From positions 930,001 to 994,000 of the forward strand of contig CM066304.1 in NCBI GenBank assembly GCA_033807695.1: a stretch of 64,000 nucleotides of DNA, in the 5' to 3' direction. A program made the translations under genes and the position numbers. This stretch comes from Daedaleopsis sinensis. Lineage: Eukaryota; Basidiomycota; Agaricomycetes; Polyporales; Polyporaceae. The notes under the pieces are model-generated. The model was not told where the DNA came from and did no database searches. It was given only the letters and a program-made list of their open reading frames with translations. Positions 11,901 through 20,700 of this stretch are shown piece after piece. Positions within the stretch are counted from its first letter, which is position 1. Each line of letters begins with the position of its first letter.

Positions 11901-12787
11901 AGCGCCTCAAGACCAACTTCAAAACAGGTGAGCTCAAATCGCCGCGGTGTGCGAGTCTGCAAGTCTCTAATCGATCTACAGTCGACATGCCGGTGACTTT
12001 CATCCGTTACTTCTATATGGGCGCTGCTCTGCGCTGGCACATGCGCAACACTCCCTGGCCAAAGAATAAGTACTACGACGACATGTGCGGTGCGTTCGAG
12101 AAGGCGTTCGGTGAGACTGTGCGTGGTACTCGAATCACGGATATCCTCGCCCTCGCAGGGGAACAACCCGACGCTCCTTTTGCTTACGACTATGCCCGTG
12201 AAACGCCTCTCTCGCTTCCCATCTACAACGCCGTCCTCCGGCTCGTCAACTCCATCTCTGCGTCAATGTTCCAATCTGCGCATGACATCGCCAAGGATGG
12301 AAAAGCGCGATTACACCCGAACGCTCAATTTGCTCCGTCCATCGTTCGCGACGGCATTCGCTTTGCCACCCGTGAGGCTGGCGAGCGAGACTCTCGTATC
12401 ACATTCCGCCTAGACGACAGCTCGGAGTCCATTCGAGCCGGCCAAATCGAGCAGATCTTTTATCACTGCCGAACCGATCAAACCACTCGAAAGCCTGTGG
12501 TCGAGCCTTTTCTCGTGGTGAAGCTCTACACCCCTCTTTCCAACTCGCACGCGACGATGGATCCCTACAGGAAGTTCCCAGGTCTTGGTACATGGCTGAC
12601 GTACGACAGTTTTACTCCCGACGAGCTGGTAATTCCTGCTCGCGCAATCATAGCTCACTTTGCGGCGTTCACCTACACGCCTTCGGACATAGGCCAACCA
12701 TGCATGGTGGTCAAGAGCTTGGACAGGGTGAGCCCACTGGATTTAGTAGCGTCGTCGCGAACTAAGTTCCACCTGTTACAGAGCTAA
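8935..12787 (+). CDS. tnp2-like: Tnp2-like (CACTA/EnSpm) transposase
   Basis: Six exons (8935-9225, 9279-9675, 9724-11267, 11336-11927, 11982-12727, 12782-12787) join in phase and give 1191 residues with no internal stop. The N-terminus has a short Cys motif (CKCSRC). The long third exon carries the Tnp2 signature: a FSLNIDWFNPYG block with its acidic residue, AKSQSIGAVWLACLSLPPHVRY, an IPGPKEPG motif and DVMHNAFLGELQHHCRKVW. The next exon has the downstream block FGPVHGWWAFPFERYNGLLQ. These are hallmarks of transposases of CACTA elements, which cut and paste DNA through an RNase-H-like domain. The frame is intact, so the copy may be recent or active. Introns 11928-11981 and 12728-12781 have lengths divisible by three and contain no stop. 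Family assignment is firm; activity is unknown. Confidence 0.9.
8935..12787 (+). mobile_element. CACTA/EnSpm DNA transposon, coding part
   Basis: The intact Tnp2 gene marks a class II transposon. I could not find a matching pair of CACTA/TAGTG terminal inverted repeats by eye; CAGCTAGTG near 12868-12876 is one possible 3' terminus but has no clear 5' partner. The true element is probably wider than the interval given and may include the neighbouring genes at 7073-8783 and 13066-13672. Confidence 0.6.
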
Positions 12788-13065
12788 TGCATGTCTGAAT
12801 GTGATGTTATCCAGTACCACAGTACCATTACCGAGTGTTATAGCATTTGCGGAGGTGGTGAGCGCAACAGCTAGTGCGCGATAGCGCTCCGCTCGAGTTG
12901 GCCGAGGCGCTCAGGCTCTACTGTGCGCGCTCGTGAGCCTACAAAGCCGCTTTGTTGTGAGCCACTGCGCGTACCGCGCACACTGGTACGTACGTTCTCA
13001 CCACTCTTGCTACTCACCCGCTGGCACCTCTCTACAGCTGCTCATCCTACCGCACTGTACTCGAA

Positions 13066-13672
13066 ATGGCACTGCACGAGTAAGTTCAGGTCCATATGTT
13101 ATGTGTTAAGCTCACCGTTTATCCATCTTCCAGTGCTCCCCTGTTCTCGATCGCGTTGACCGCCACTCTCTCTCGCGGAGAGAAGAAGGACCCAATTTTC
13201 GTCATGCTGTATGAATGCTCGCCTCACGACAGTGAGTGCGGCATGTTACTGAAGCATGCAAACTAATCTCAATAATTCTGGCAGACGTACTCACAATCTG
13301 CAAGATTGTTCAAGACGGCTTGTGCGCCAACCCTCCGGAAGTGATCATGACGCTCCTGCTCTCGGAGCAGATGACGGTGACCCTCAAGGTGTGTCGGTAT
13401 CTCGACCGTGTGGTGTTCCTGACCGCAGGCTAAAACTCGACTGACGTTTGTAGCAGCACGATTGGGAGATCGAGTTCGAACTCACACCAAGAGTAGCTGA
13501 CGTCAGGAAGGTTGATTTCTCAATCTTTTTCACATCTGAGCTCGATTTTTGGGGCTTCAATGAGGAATGGAGCAGCGCGATGCGGAAGCTCTACGCACGC
13601 AAGGCTGACCTGTACTCCCTTATGCGTATGGGGCTCGAAAACGTGCCCAAGGTTGCGAACTCTCAGTCGTAG
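13066..13672 (+). CDS. Small hypothetical protein of 143 aa
   Basis: Four exons (13066-13079, 13134-13231, 13285-13388, 13457-13672) give a continuous 143-residue frame. The model rests on good splice sites (GTAAGT..CAG, GTGAGT..GCAG, GTGTGT..CAG), consistent phase and a sensible composition. The product begins MALHDAPLFSIALTATLSRG and ends with an amphipathic stretch containing WEIEFEL, FWGFNEEW and KLYARKADLYSLMRMGLENV. I see no signal peptide, membrane span or known motif. It lies just downstream of the transposase on the same strand, so it may be host or cargo. Confidence is moderate because no homologue was recognised. Confidence 0.45.
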
Positions 13673-13852
13673 TATATACCTCATGCTCAGAGATCTGGTT
13701 GTGTACGCTTTACGCGTCGTCGCGTGGAATAACAACATATAGAGCGAGTATCTACAGCCTACCAGTGGCCCGATGCTACTCCGACCTCCTACTCTAAGTC
13801 CCTCAGCCACGTGACCCACGAGCGTTCTCTCTGGCCTGACTTAGCGCCGCGA

Positions 13853-13919
13853 TCTGCTCCTGCTCTTGCTCCTGCTCCTTGAAGTGCTTCTCCTGCTTCC
13901 TCTCCTGCTCCTTCTCCCT
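13853..13919. repeat. CTCCTG/CTGCTC simple repeat
   Basis: A pyrimidine-biased run of CTCCTGCTC-type hexamers lies upstream of the second LRR-like gene. It is imperfect and has no coding support. Confidence 0.75.
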
Positions 13920-14200
13920 GACATCAACAGTGCCCGCCTCGCTCAGCAGTGCACGCCTCGCTCAGCCTTCGCTTTAGGAGAAGCTCGAGGGTAGTCGCGG
14001 GAGATAGCAAGCCTCTTTTGGACGACTGGGGCCAGTAATGGGGTTTTCGCGCGCGTATAGCCGCAACATGTTCCTTTGTTCTATGAACACATGAACATGG
14101 CGCGGGGTCTCGGGCATGCTCTCTACCTACTCCAGTCCACTTGAGCCACTCCAAACCACTCGCCGCAAGCATCCACGTCTCTTCTCCCTCATCGCCAACC

Positions 14201-15312
14201 ATGTCTCTCAACGTCAACACCGGTAGAGTGAGTAGCTTACGCATTGACCGCAGCTCTTGTCTGACGCCTTGCAGACTTTTGTCGCCATCTATACCAACTA
14301 CCAGCTCGACCACGAGATCCTGAACATCTCTACCAATCCTGCTGGAGGTGCCGCGATCCTCGAAGTCTATATCCTCTTCCTTTGGGAATCCCCTCTGCCC
14401 AGCCTGCAGCACTACCTCACCCTGGTCCCCAACATTGTTCGCCTAGAGTTGCACGCAAATTCCGAGCCCCAGGCTATGGCGACGAGCCTCGTGGGCATCC
14501 ACCTTCCTCACCTGCGCATTCTCCATACAACCTACGACCACAGGTTCCTCGTTGACTTCTTGGCCAACCACCCGACTCTCGAAGAGGTCCGGTTGTTTAC
14601 CTGCGCTGCGCCCGATATCTGCCCTCTTCAGGACCTCGATCTCTCCCATATCACCTCGTTTGCGGGCCCCACCGACTGTGTCGCCCCGCATATCCACCAC
14701 GGCTGCTCTCGGATGGAGGTGGGCCTCACCTCGGAAAGGTGCATGCGCCCATCCACCCTCTTGTCTACTCTCCCTTCCCCGCTCCAGCACCTTCAAGTAC
14801 TCATCCTCGATTTCAACCACATGGAGTACGACTTACTCGAGCGCATCATCGTCGTCGCTCCTTTTGTGCAGTCGCTGACGCTTCACGAGCGTCTTAGCTT
14901 CGTAAGTGTTTGTCTGCCTCGTAGGTCGCGCATACTAACCGTTTTTGCTCAGAATCATCGTCCCTCGCCGCGTCGTCCATGGTCCAATTCACTACCCTGG
15001 GCGAGAGGGCTTCGTCAACTTCCTCGCTTGGAGAAGCTCAAGATACGGACCGCCTCGACGTTCGCCTTCCCCGTCGGCGACATAGACGATGAACGCACCA
15101 CGATCATGTGCTGGGTCACTGGGGTCTATTGTGGCGCTGAAGGCGGCGGCGTGCATCACCCAATGCTCAAGGAGGTTGCTGTGTGGTATCGCGCCATCGA
15201 GTGCGGTGCGATCATTAGCCTTGGTGTCATCAGCTACTGGTCTAAGCCCACTGGAGAGTGGGAGAGGACCAATTTCGTTACCAATCCCCAGCCCATGATC
15301 GTCATCTCGTAA
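14201..15312 (+). CDS. LRR/F-box-like hypothetical protein, copy B
   Basis: Three exons (14201-14227, 14275-14901, 14953-15312) give 337 residues. The last intron is 51 nt, has a perfect TACTAAC branch site and contains no stop, so an unspliced reading also stays open. The recurrent pattern of Leu-rich segments (VPNIVRLELHAN, HLPHLRILHTTYDHRFL, LQHLQVLILDFNHM, VQSLTLHERL, LPRLEKLKIRTAS) fits irregular leucine-rich repeats. The C-terminus carries CWVTGVY and MLKEVAVWYRA, matched in copy A at 5482-6666. Intron positions are largely shared between copies, although copy A has one extra small exon. The function is unknown; basidiomycete genomes contain many such LRR/F-box-like genes. Confidence 0.65.
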
Positions 15313-15532
15313 ATCGTCCCTCCCCGTCTCAACCACCCGCCATCGTTCCCTACCGCTTCACGTGCTTCTTCTCCCCTCAACTTCCGCCTGCTTTGACCAT
15401 CACGCCCCGACGACTTTATCTCATCTCATCAATGTCACTCTCGCGTTCCACTGAGCTTATGTCTAGATCTTGTAATACGACTGTCTTCAAGACTCCATGC
15501 GTGACGACTCCATGCGTGCTAGAAGCTGTGCG

Positions 15533-16160
15533 TGGGGCGGGGAGGCGCACCCGTGATGCGCACCCGCACCCTCAGTGCGCGTACGGTCCCGCGGCCGCCC
15601 CGTCTTCGAGCTCACCAGCGCGTCGGAGTACGCACACGCGCCATTTGGGGCGCAGCCTCTGTGCGCAAGAGGGCCCTCGGCGCGCGTTCGCGCCTCGAGT
15701 GGCCTCTTTCTGCGCCCGCATGCGTGCTCATGCGTCCTGCCGTCTTCCCTCCGTGACTGCGTGCGTGCCGGAACTTGCGCGCGGGGCGGGGAGGCGCACC
15801 CGTGATGCGCACCCGCGCCCTCAGTGCGCGTACGGTCCCGTGGCCGCCCTGTCTTCGAGCTCACCAGCGCGTCGGGGTACGCACACGCGCCATTCGGGGC
15901 GCAGCCTCTGTGCGCAAGAGGGCCCTCGGCGCGCGTTCGCGCCTCGAGCGGCTTCTTTATGCGCCCGCATGCGTGCGTATGCGTGCCCGTTCGCGCGCGC
16001 GCGCGCCATTCGAGGCGCAGCCTTTGTGCGCAAAAGCGCACTCTACGCGCGTATTGTCCCTCGGGCGCCCCTAAGAGTCCCGGGAGGCGCGTCCGCGCTC
16101 GATGAGCCGCAGCCTCTGTTCGCACATGGCCCCTCAGCGCGCGTACGGTGTGCGCCCATG
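15533..16160. repeat. GC-rich ~249-bp tandem duplication
   Basis: The block starting GGAGGCGCACCCGTGATGCGC at 15541 is repeated at 15790 with few changes. A third, decayed partial copy follows to about 16160. The sequence is CpG- and TGCGCG-rich. Because it is so GC-rich it is open in several frames, including one of nearly 400 codons, but none shows domain content or sensible splicing. Confidence 0.85.
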
Positions 16161-16570
16161 TGTGTCGGGAGTCGCGTGGGTGCTCAGAAAGGCGTAGATG
16201 ACTACATACCCTCGGTTCTCGTGCGCTCAGCGAGGTTCGCCGACGCGCACTCGGCGCGCGCGCACGGTGATCCCGCCGCCCTCCCTTCGAGCCCACATGA
16301 TACATGCCCCTCGGCGAGTCGGGTGCATCCTGGCTGGCACTCCGCTTCTTCGGTCCCCACAAACGTCCTCGTACGAGGCTGCACAATCGATGTGGGCAGC
16401 CTTGTACGAGGACAGCGCGCCCCAGACGGTGAGTAGCCTCGTGGTCCGGATGACGCGCGGCGCAAAGTGTGGTGCGCAACATGCGTCCTTTGAGATCGCG
16501 GTCCTACACAGTGTGCTCAGCCGTACCTGAGTGTCCGACAATGTGCGCGATCGCGCAGCGTTGTGTGCTA

Positions 16571-16650
16571 TTGTGCGCGAGTGCGTGACTGTGTGCGCGA
16601 GTGCGTGGCCTTGTGCGCGAGTGTGTGGCCTTGTGCGCGATTGCGCCTGA
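16571..16650. repeat. Four 20-bp tandem repeats
   Basis: Four head-to-tail copies of a 20-bp unit close to TTGTGCGCGAGTGCGTGGCC occupy 16571-16650. A looser, related TGTGCGCGATCGCG stretch precedes them from about 16540. Noncoding. Confidence 0.85.
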
Positions 16651-16705
16651 ACCAGGCTGATATGTTGTATTTCATGGCGCGAGACACACAACATATACCA
16701 AAAAT

Positions 16706-16759
16706 ATCACGGCGATATCCCGTGAACCATCTCGCTTGGTGGGATACTGCCGTGATATG
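16706..16759. repeat. Inverted repeat around ATATCACGGC
   Basis: ATATCACGGCGATATCCC at about 16706 is mirrored by GGGATACTGCCGTGATAT at about 16740, giving a hairpin with about 16 paired bases and a short loop. Related CGTGATATGG and CGGCGATGTC words recur near 17155-17210, suggesting remnants of one transposable-element family. Confidence 0.65.
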
Positions 16760-17852
16760 TTTGTTGTACGTAGTATATCAGACTACGTGAAATGGTCAAA
16801 TATTTATCGGCAATGTCCTGCGCCTTGCCACAGCGCCTGACCGAATCATATCCTGTCATGAGAAAATGGGTACCATTTCCTTGCAAGCGACATTGTCTAG
16901 ACACATTGCTCACCTCGTGAATCTCCTGTAGAAAGATAGATTACATTTGTATTGACACGATGTGAATAGGGTACTTTAACAGTCATTGAACTAGATATCC
17001 GACATAGCACGATCATTTCCTTTGTATGTCAATGGACGCGTCTCTTTACAAGTCGCGACAATTTCCTGCTTATGGACGTCGTAAGATGTACATACCCTTG
17101 ATATAGGCGGGAAGTTATTAGGATCGTTTAACCATCAGTCGCCGTGAATACGACGTGATATGGTTGACATCCGGTAACATCACTCGCACATTTCCCGGCG
17201 ATGTCAGGGGTCCTGAAATTCCTAATTGCACCCTGTGTACAGAGCTACTTACCACCAACACCGGCGTATGCCATCGCGATCTGGCACGATTTTCTTAGTC
17301 TCGTATCAAGAGGGGCCGCGTGTCAGCGCGAGAGGGGTTTGTGACGAACCTAATTATAATGATTTGCTGACATTGCCAGTAGACGTGGCGTGCGCTTAAA
17401 CTCAATCCCTCCTCCTCCTCCCTGGTACTGTGGCTTTGTAATTCCTGTCCATCCGAGGCGAACAGTACTTAGCTCAAGTCTCGGTACACCGCGCATTTGA
17501 CGTTGCGGTGAGTATTGGGTCGAGCATGCTGAGCAAATCCTGAGGGCTGCCGGGTGTCAAATGCTTCAATTTTGTCTTCAATGTGTCGGTACTTACTTAC
17601 TTAGAGACTTGAAGCTGAGCGCTGAAGCGCTGAAGCTTGAAGCTTGAAGTTGATGATGCGTTTCCCGACCGGAGGAAGAGCCCGATCAGAGCCGCCAGAC
17701 ATGGAAGATATCGATGGAGGGCGATCTCTTTGCTGACTGTCAGTGTGACGCAGAGCGAACCTGGCCACGTCAGCGCGGTGGAGGCATATACAAGTACAGC
17801 GAGCGCGAAAGTCAAGTAGTAACCACCTAACCCCACACATCTCACAGTCAAG
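16760..17852. other. Intergenic region, no gene seen
   Basis: This ~1.1-kb stretch lies upstream of the dehydrogenase gene. Apart from the short element-like words noted above and a CTTGAAGCTTGAAG direct repeat near 17631-17648, I see no gene or RNA feature. Confidence 0.5.
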
Positions 17853-18765
17853 ATGTCCACCGCTGCAGCAACCGTCTGGCTCATCACTGGGTACGTATCG
17901 AGCAGCAGACGACTCTTTCTTTTGGTACTCACCCGCCTCCTGAAGGGCCAACCGTGGAATCGGGTTGGAGTTGGCGAGGCAGCTTCTCCAGCAGCCGTCG
18001 AACACCATCATCGGCACCGCCCGGGATCCAGCCAAGGCCACCGCGTTGCATGCTCTGGGGAAAGAGGGGAAGGGCACGCTGCATGTCGTGAGCCTCGACG
18101 CGACCAACCGCGAGTCCGTCCGCAAGGCCGCGAGCGACACCGCGGGGATCCTCGGGCCTGACGGCGGGATCGACTACCTCGTCAACAACGCGGGCATCGC
18201 CGAGGATGACTCCGCGTTCACAATCGACACCGATGTCTTGGAGAAAATCCTGAAGACGAACGTCTCCGGGCCCGCGGACGTCTCAAAGGTCTTCTTGCCG
18301 TTCGTCGAGAAGAGCACGAAGAAGACGATCTTGAACATCACGAGCACGTTCGGGAGCAAGACCATTAATCTCGCGGGCGCGAGCACTGCCTCGTATTGTA
18401 TCTCCAAGGCCGCGCTCAACATGCTCGTGCGTATGCCCCCCAACGCTAGCGTGCGACATAAATTCATTGACCCCGTCCTTGACAGACCGTCAAGCAGGCG
18501 AAAGCACGTCCGGACTTCACGGTGGTGTCCATATGTCCTGGCTGGCTGCAAACTGGTGAGCATTTTCTTTTCGTCGTCGTAAGTAAGATATACGGAAGTG
18601 CGTCATGCTCACGTTCGTCAACGGAACCCGATAGACATGGGCGGAAAAAGCGCCACGTCCCCTGTCTCCGTCGGGGTGACCGGGATTCTCAAAGTGGTAT
18701 CTGGCCTCACGCCGGCGAACTCCGGCCAGTTCATCAACCACCAGGGGGAGCACGTTGCATGGTGA
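17853..18765 (+). CDS. Short-chain dehydrogenase/reductase (SDR)
   Basis: Four exons (17853-17890, 17946-18426, 18486-18555, 18635-18765) give 239 residues. The first splice restores the cofactor motif TGANRGIGLELARQL, the TGxxxGxG dinucleotide-binding turn of classical SDRs. NNAG follows at ~95-98, a catalytic Ser in the ITSTFGS segment, and the active-site YxxxK as YCISK. The length is typical for classical SDRs that use NAD(P)(H). The closest known group is probably the CsgA/C-factor-like or sniffer-like carbonyl reductases, judged only from the short simple fold. No signal or membrane segment is present, so it is probably cytosolic. The substrate cannot be deduced. All key residues are present. 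Confidence 0.88.
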
Positions 18766-19682
18766 AAGCCCAGGGCTATGATTAAAAGTGGAATTAACAT
18801 AGATGTGTAGATATAGCCATAAGATTTCAAACTTATGAGTGCTTTGAGTGCGACGAATTCTTGAGGATGACCGCGGTAGAGAGCTCGACAAGGGTGATCG
18901 AGAGCAGCAGCTGGTGGTCGAGTAGTTTCATTGGGAGCAGGGGCAGAGATGGGCAGGAGAGTTCCACTTCACTCGCGGTCTTTAAGTTCATACTACGAGC
19001 GAGGAAAAGGATTCAAGAGAACGCCATCACGTACGGGTCAAGTGAGCAGCGTGACGGAACTTCGAAGCCGATGAGCGAAGCAAACGCGCTGGCATGATCC
19101 CGTTGTCAGCCGTACGCCCGTCGTTATTCACCGACAGTCGTGTTATCGCTTCCACTCTACTCTCTCGGGGAAGGCGACGCGGCAGAGGATGCATATGAAG
19201 TTGGCACTGATTTTCGGAACGCGTACGGCCTACCAGTGCTGCGAAAACGATACTCCTCTTGCCTTTGTACGCAAGGTAACAGTCAACGACAACAGCTGTA
19301 GCCGACCAGCCTCAACTTCCGCCGTCAATGCCTCAATATCCGCACCGACTCAACTGCCAGCTCAAGCCTTCATGGGGCCGCATCCCCATAGGGCCTCTCG
19401 TATGGCCGAAATGCAGCGTTTTCAGAACGAAACCTCCACAATATCGAGCTGGAGATACGCCGATCAGCACCAAATCAATATCAAAGCAACGTCACCATGG
19501 ACCGACCGATGATATCTCTACATCCACACTGTCGACCAGTGGTGCCAACATGTAACACCTCGCGCAAGTTTCGTGCCCACCCGCCCGGATTCGCCGCATT
19601 CTGAGTCTGGAACTTGATGTACTTAAGTGACGCACTAGGGCAGTGCAAAGATGGTGAGGGTAAGGTGTGGATCTGTATGCAA
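18766..19682. other. Intergenic stretch, no supported gene
   Basis: Several open frames of 75-107 codons occur, but none has splice support, codon regularity or a recognisable motif. I see nothing firm before the tRNA at 19683. Confidence 0.45.
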
Positions 19683-19766
19683 GGGTCGGTGGCGTAGTTG
19701 GTTATCGCATCTGTCTAACAAACAGAAGTACACAGAAGGTCCTCAGTTCGATCCTGGGCCGACTCA
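19683..19766 (+). tRNA. tRNA-Val (anticodon AAC), 10-nt intron
   Basis: The cloverleaf is complete. Acceptor GGGTCGG pairs with CCGACTC (one G-U), with discriminator A at 19766. The anticodon stem is TCTGT/ACAGA around the loop CTAACAC once the 10-nt intron 19721-19730 is removed between positions 37 and 38. The T-arm is CTCAG-TTCGATC-CTGGG. Splicing gives a 74-nt tRNA reading GUU/GUC valine codons. The intron is unusually short and begins with a copy of the 3' anticodon-stem strand. Confidence 0.92.
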
Positions 19767-19774
19767 CTTTTTTC
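19767..19774 (+). terminator. RNA polymerase III terminator
   Basis: A run of six T residues directly follows the tRNA-Val 3' end, the normal Pol III stop signal. Confidence 0.8.
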
Positions 19775-20186
19775 GCTTCTTTAAACAGCAACCCTCTGCA
19801 TGTAGTGTGGGGAGTAGAGTGCACCTTTTGAGTGTCAAAACTCTCAGTAATGGATGACCTGCATTTATGAGAGCTCTGAAGCAAGGTATTCGCCCCCCCC
19901 GGCCTTGAACGACTCAAGATCTATGCAGACCGCAATCAAACGGGTGAGAGTTTGGGGTTGTGTGCATCTGGAGCGGAAGAGCGACAGACTCGCAGATCTA
20001 AAAAGCCCCAAAGATCTAGTAGAGGCCAGTAATACTGGCAGAGGCTCAGAGTACTGGTTAATGAATTTGAAGTGATATGGCGAGCGTCTACATTGCCTGA
20101 TCCGGGGGGACATTTCTGCCCTTCAGTCACGTGACACGCGCAATCTTCGTAAATTTTCGAAGGTTTCAGGGCTCCTATGCAGACCC

Positions 20187-20191
20187 AAAAA
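20187..20191 (-). terminator. RNA polymerase III terminator
   Basis: Five A residues on the plus strand form a T5 stop on the minus strand, seven bases beyond the tRNA-Lys 3' end. Confidence 0.75.
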
Positions 20192-20197
20192 CCTATT

Positions 20198-20307
20198 AGC
20201 CCACCGCGAGGGTCGAACTCGCAGCCTTCAGATCGCCCAGTCGGGGATGTGAATCACCCGACGTGCTCGTAAGAGTCTGACGCTCTATCCGATTGAGCTA
20301 GGCGGGC
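20198..20307 (-). tRNA. tRNA-Lys (anticodon CTT), 36-nt intron
   Basis: On the minus strand the acceptor GCCCGCC pairs with GGTGGGC (one G-U). The D-arm TAGCTCAATCGGATAGAGC and the T-arm around GTTCGACC are normal. The anticodon stem is TCAGA/TCTGA with loop CTCTTAA after removal of a 36-nt intron (plus-strand 20234-20269) at the canonical 37/38 position. The anticodon CUU reads AAG lysine codons. The intron can itself form a short hairpin around GTCGGG/CCCGAC. The discriminator appears to be U, which is unusual. Confidence 0.9.
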
Positions 20308-20700
20308 GGTGACTTTTACTATAACTGCGGCAATATATTCCCGAGGCCATACGTCGACAGGCTCGTTGTAAGATAGTATATGTATTACTTATCTGGGGCA
20401 ACATCACAGCTCAAACGAACCGCTACGTCGTATTTTGCGAGGGCCAGAGACAAGCTGATAGCCCGTGCCGATGCAGCGCGCCATTGCTGGGAACTCCACG
20501 CGTCGAAGTTTATATCAGTTTGTATCCACTCACTACCAAGGGTGGCAGCTGATCTTCGGTGCTATCATAGGATTCATAGCACATGTACAGACGCGTAAGA
20601 TATTGCTAGCTGCCCAAAATTACAGATGCCACATATATTAGCTATAGATCTTTCGTTATGTATACCCTAATCCACCGTTAACCCCAGCGACCACCGCGCA
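20308..20700. other. Intergenic, nothing seen
   Basis: About 390 bp between the tRNA-Lys gene and the 3' end of the DNMT5 gene; no feature is supported. Confidence 0.5.

Noticed and set aside
12860..12880. CAGCTAGTG as the 3' terminus of the CACTA element
   Set aside because: No convincing CACTAGCTG-like partner or 3-bp target duplication was found upstream.
15258..16436. 392-codon open frame and a 331-codon opposite frame
   Set aside because: They run through the GC-rich tandem duplication, overlap each other on both strands and have Arg/Ala/His-skewed composition with no domain.
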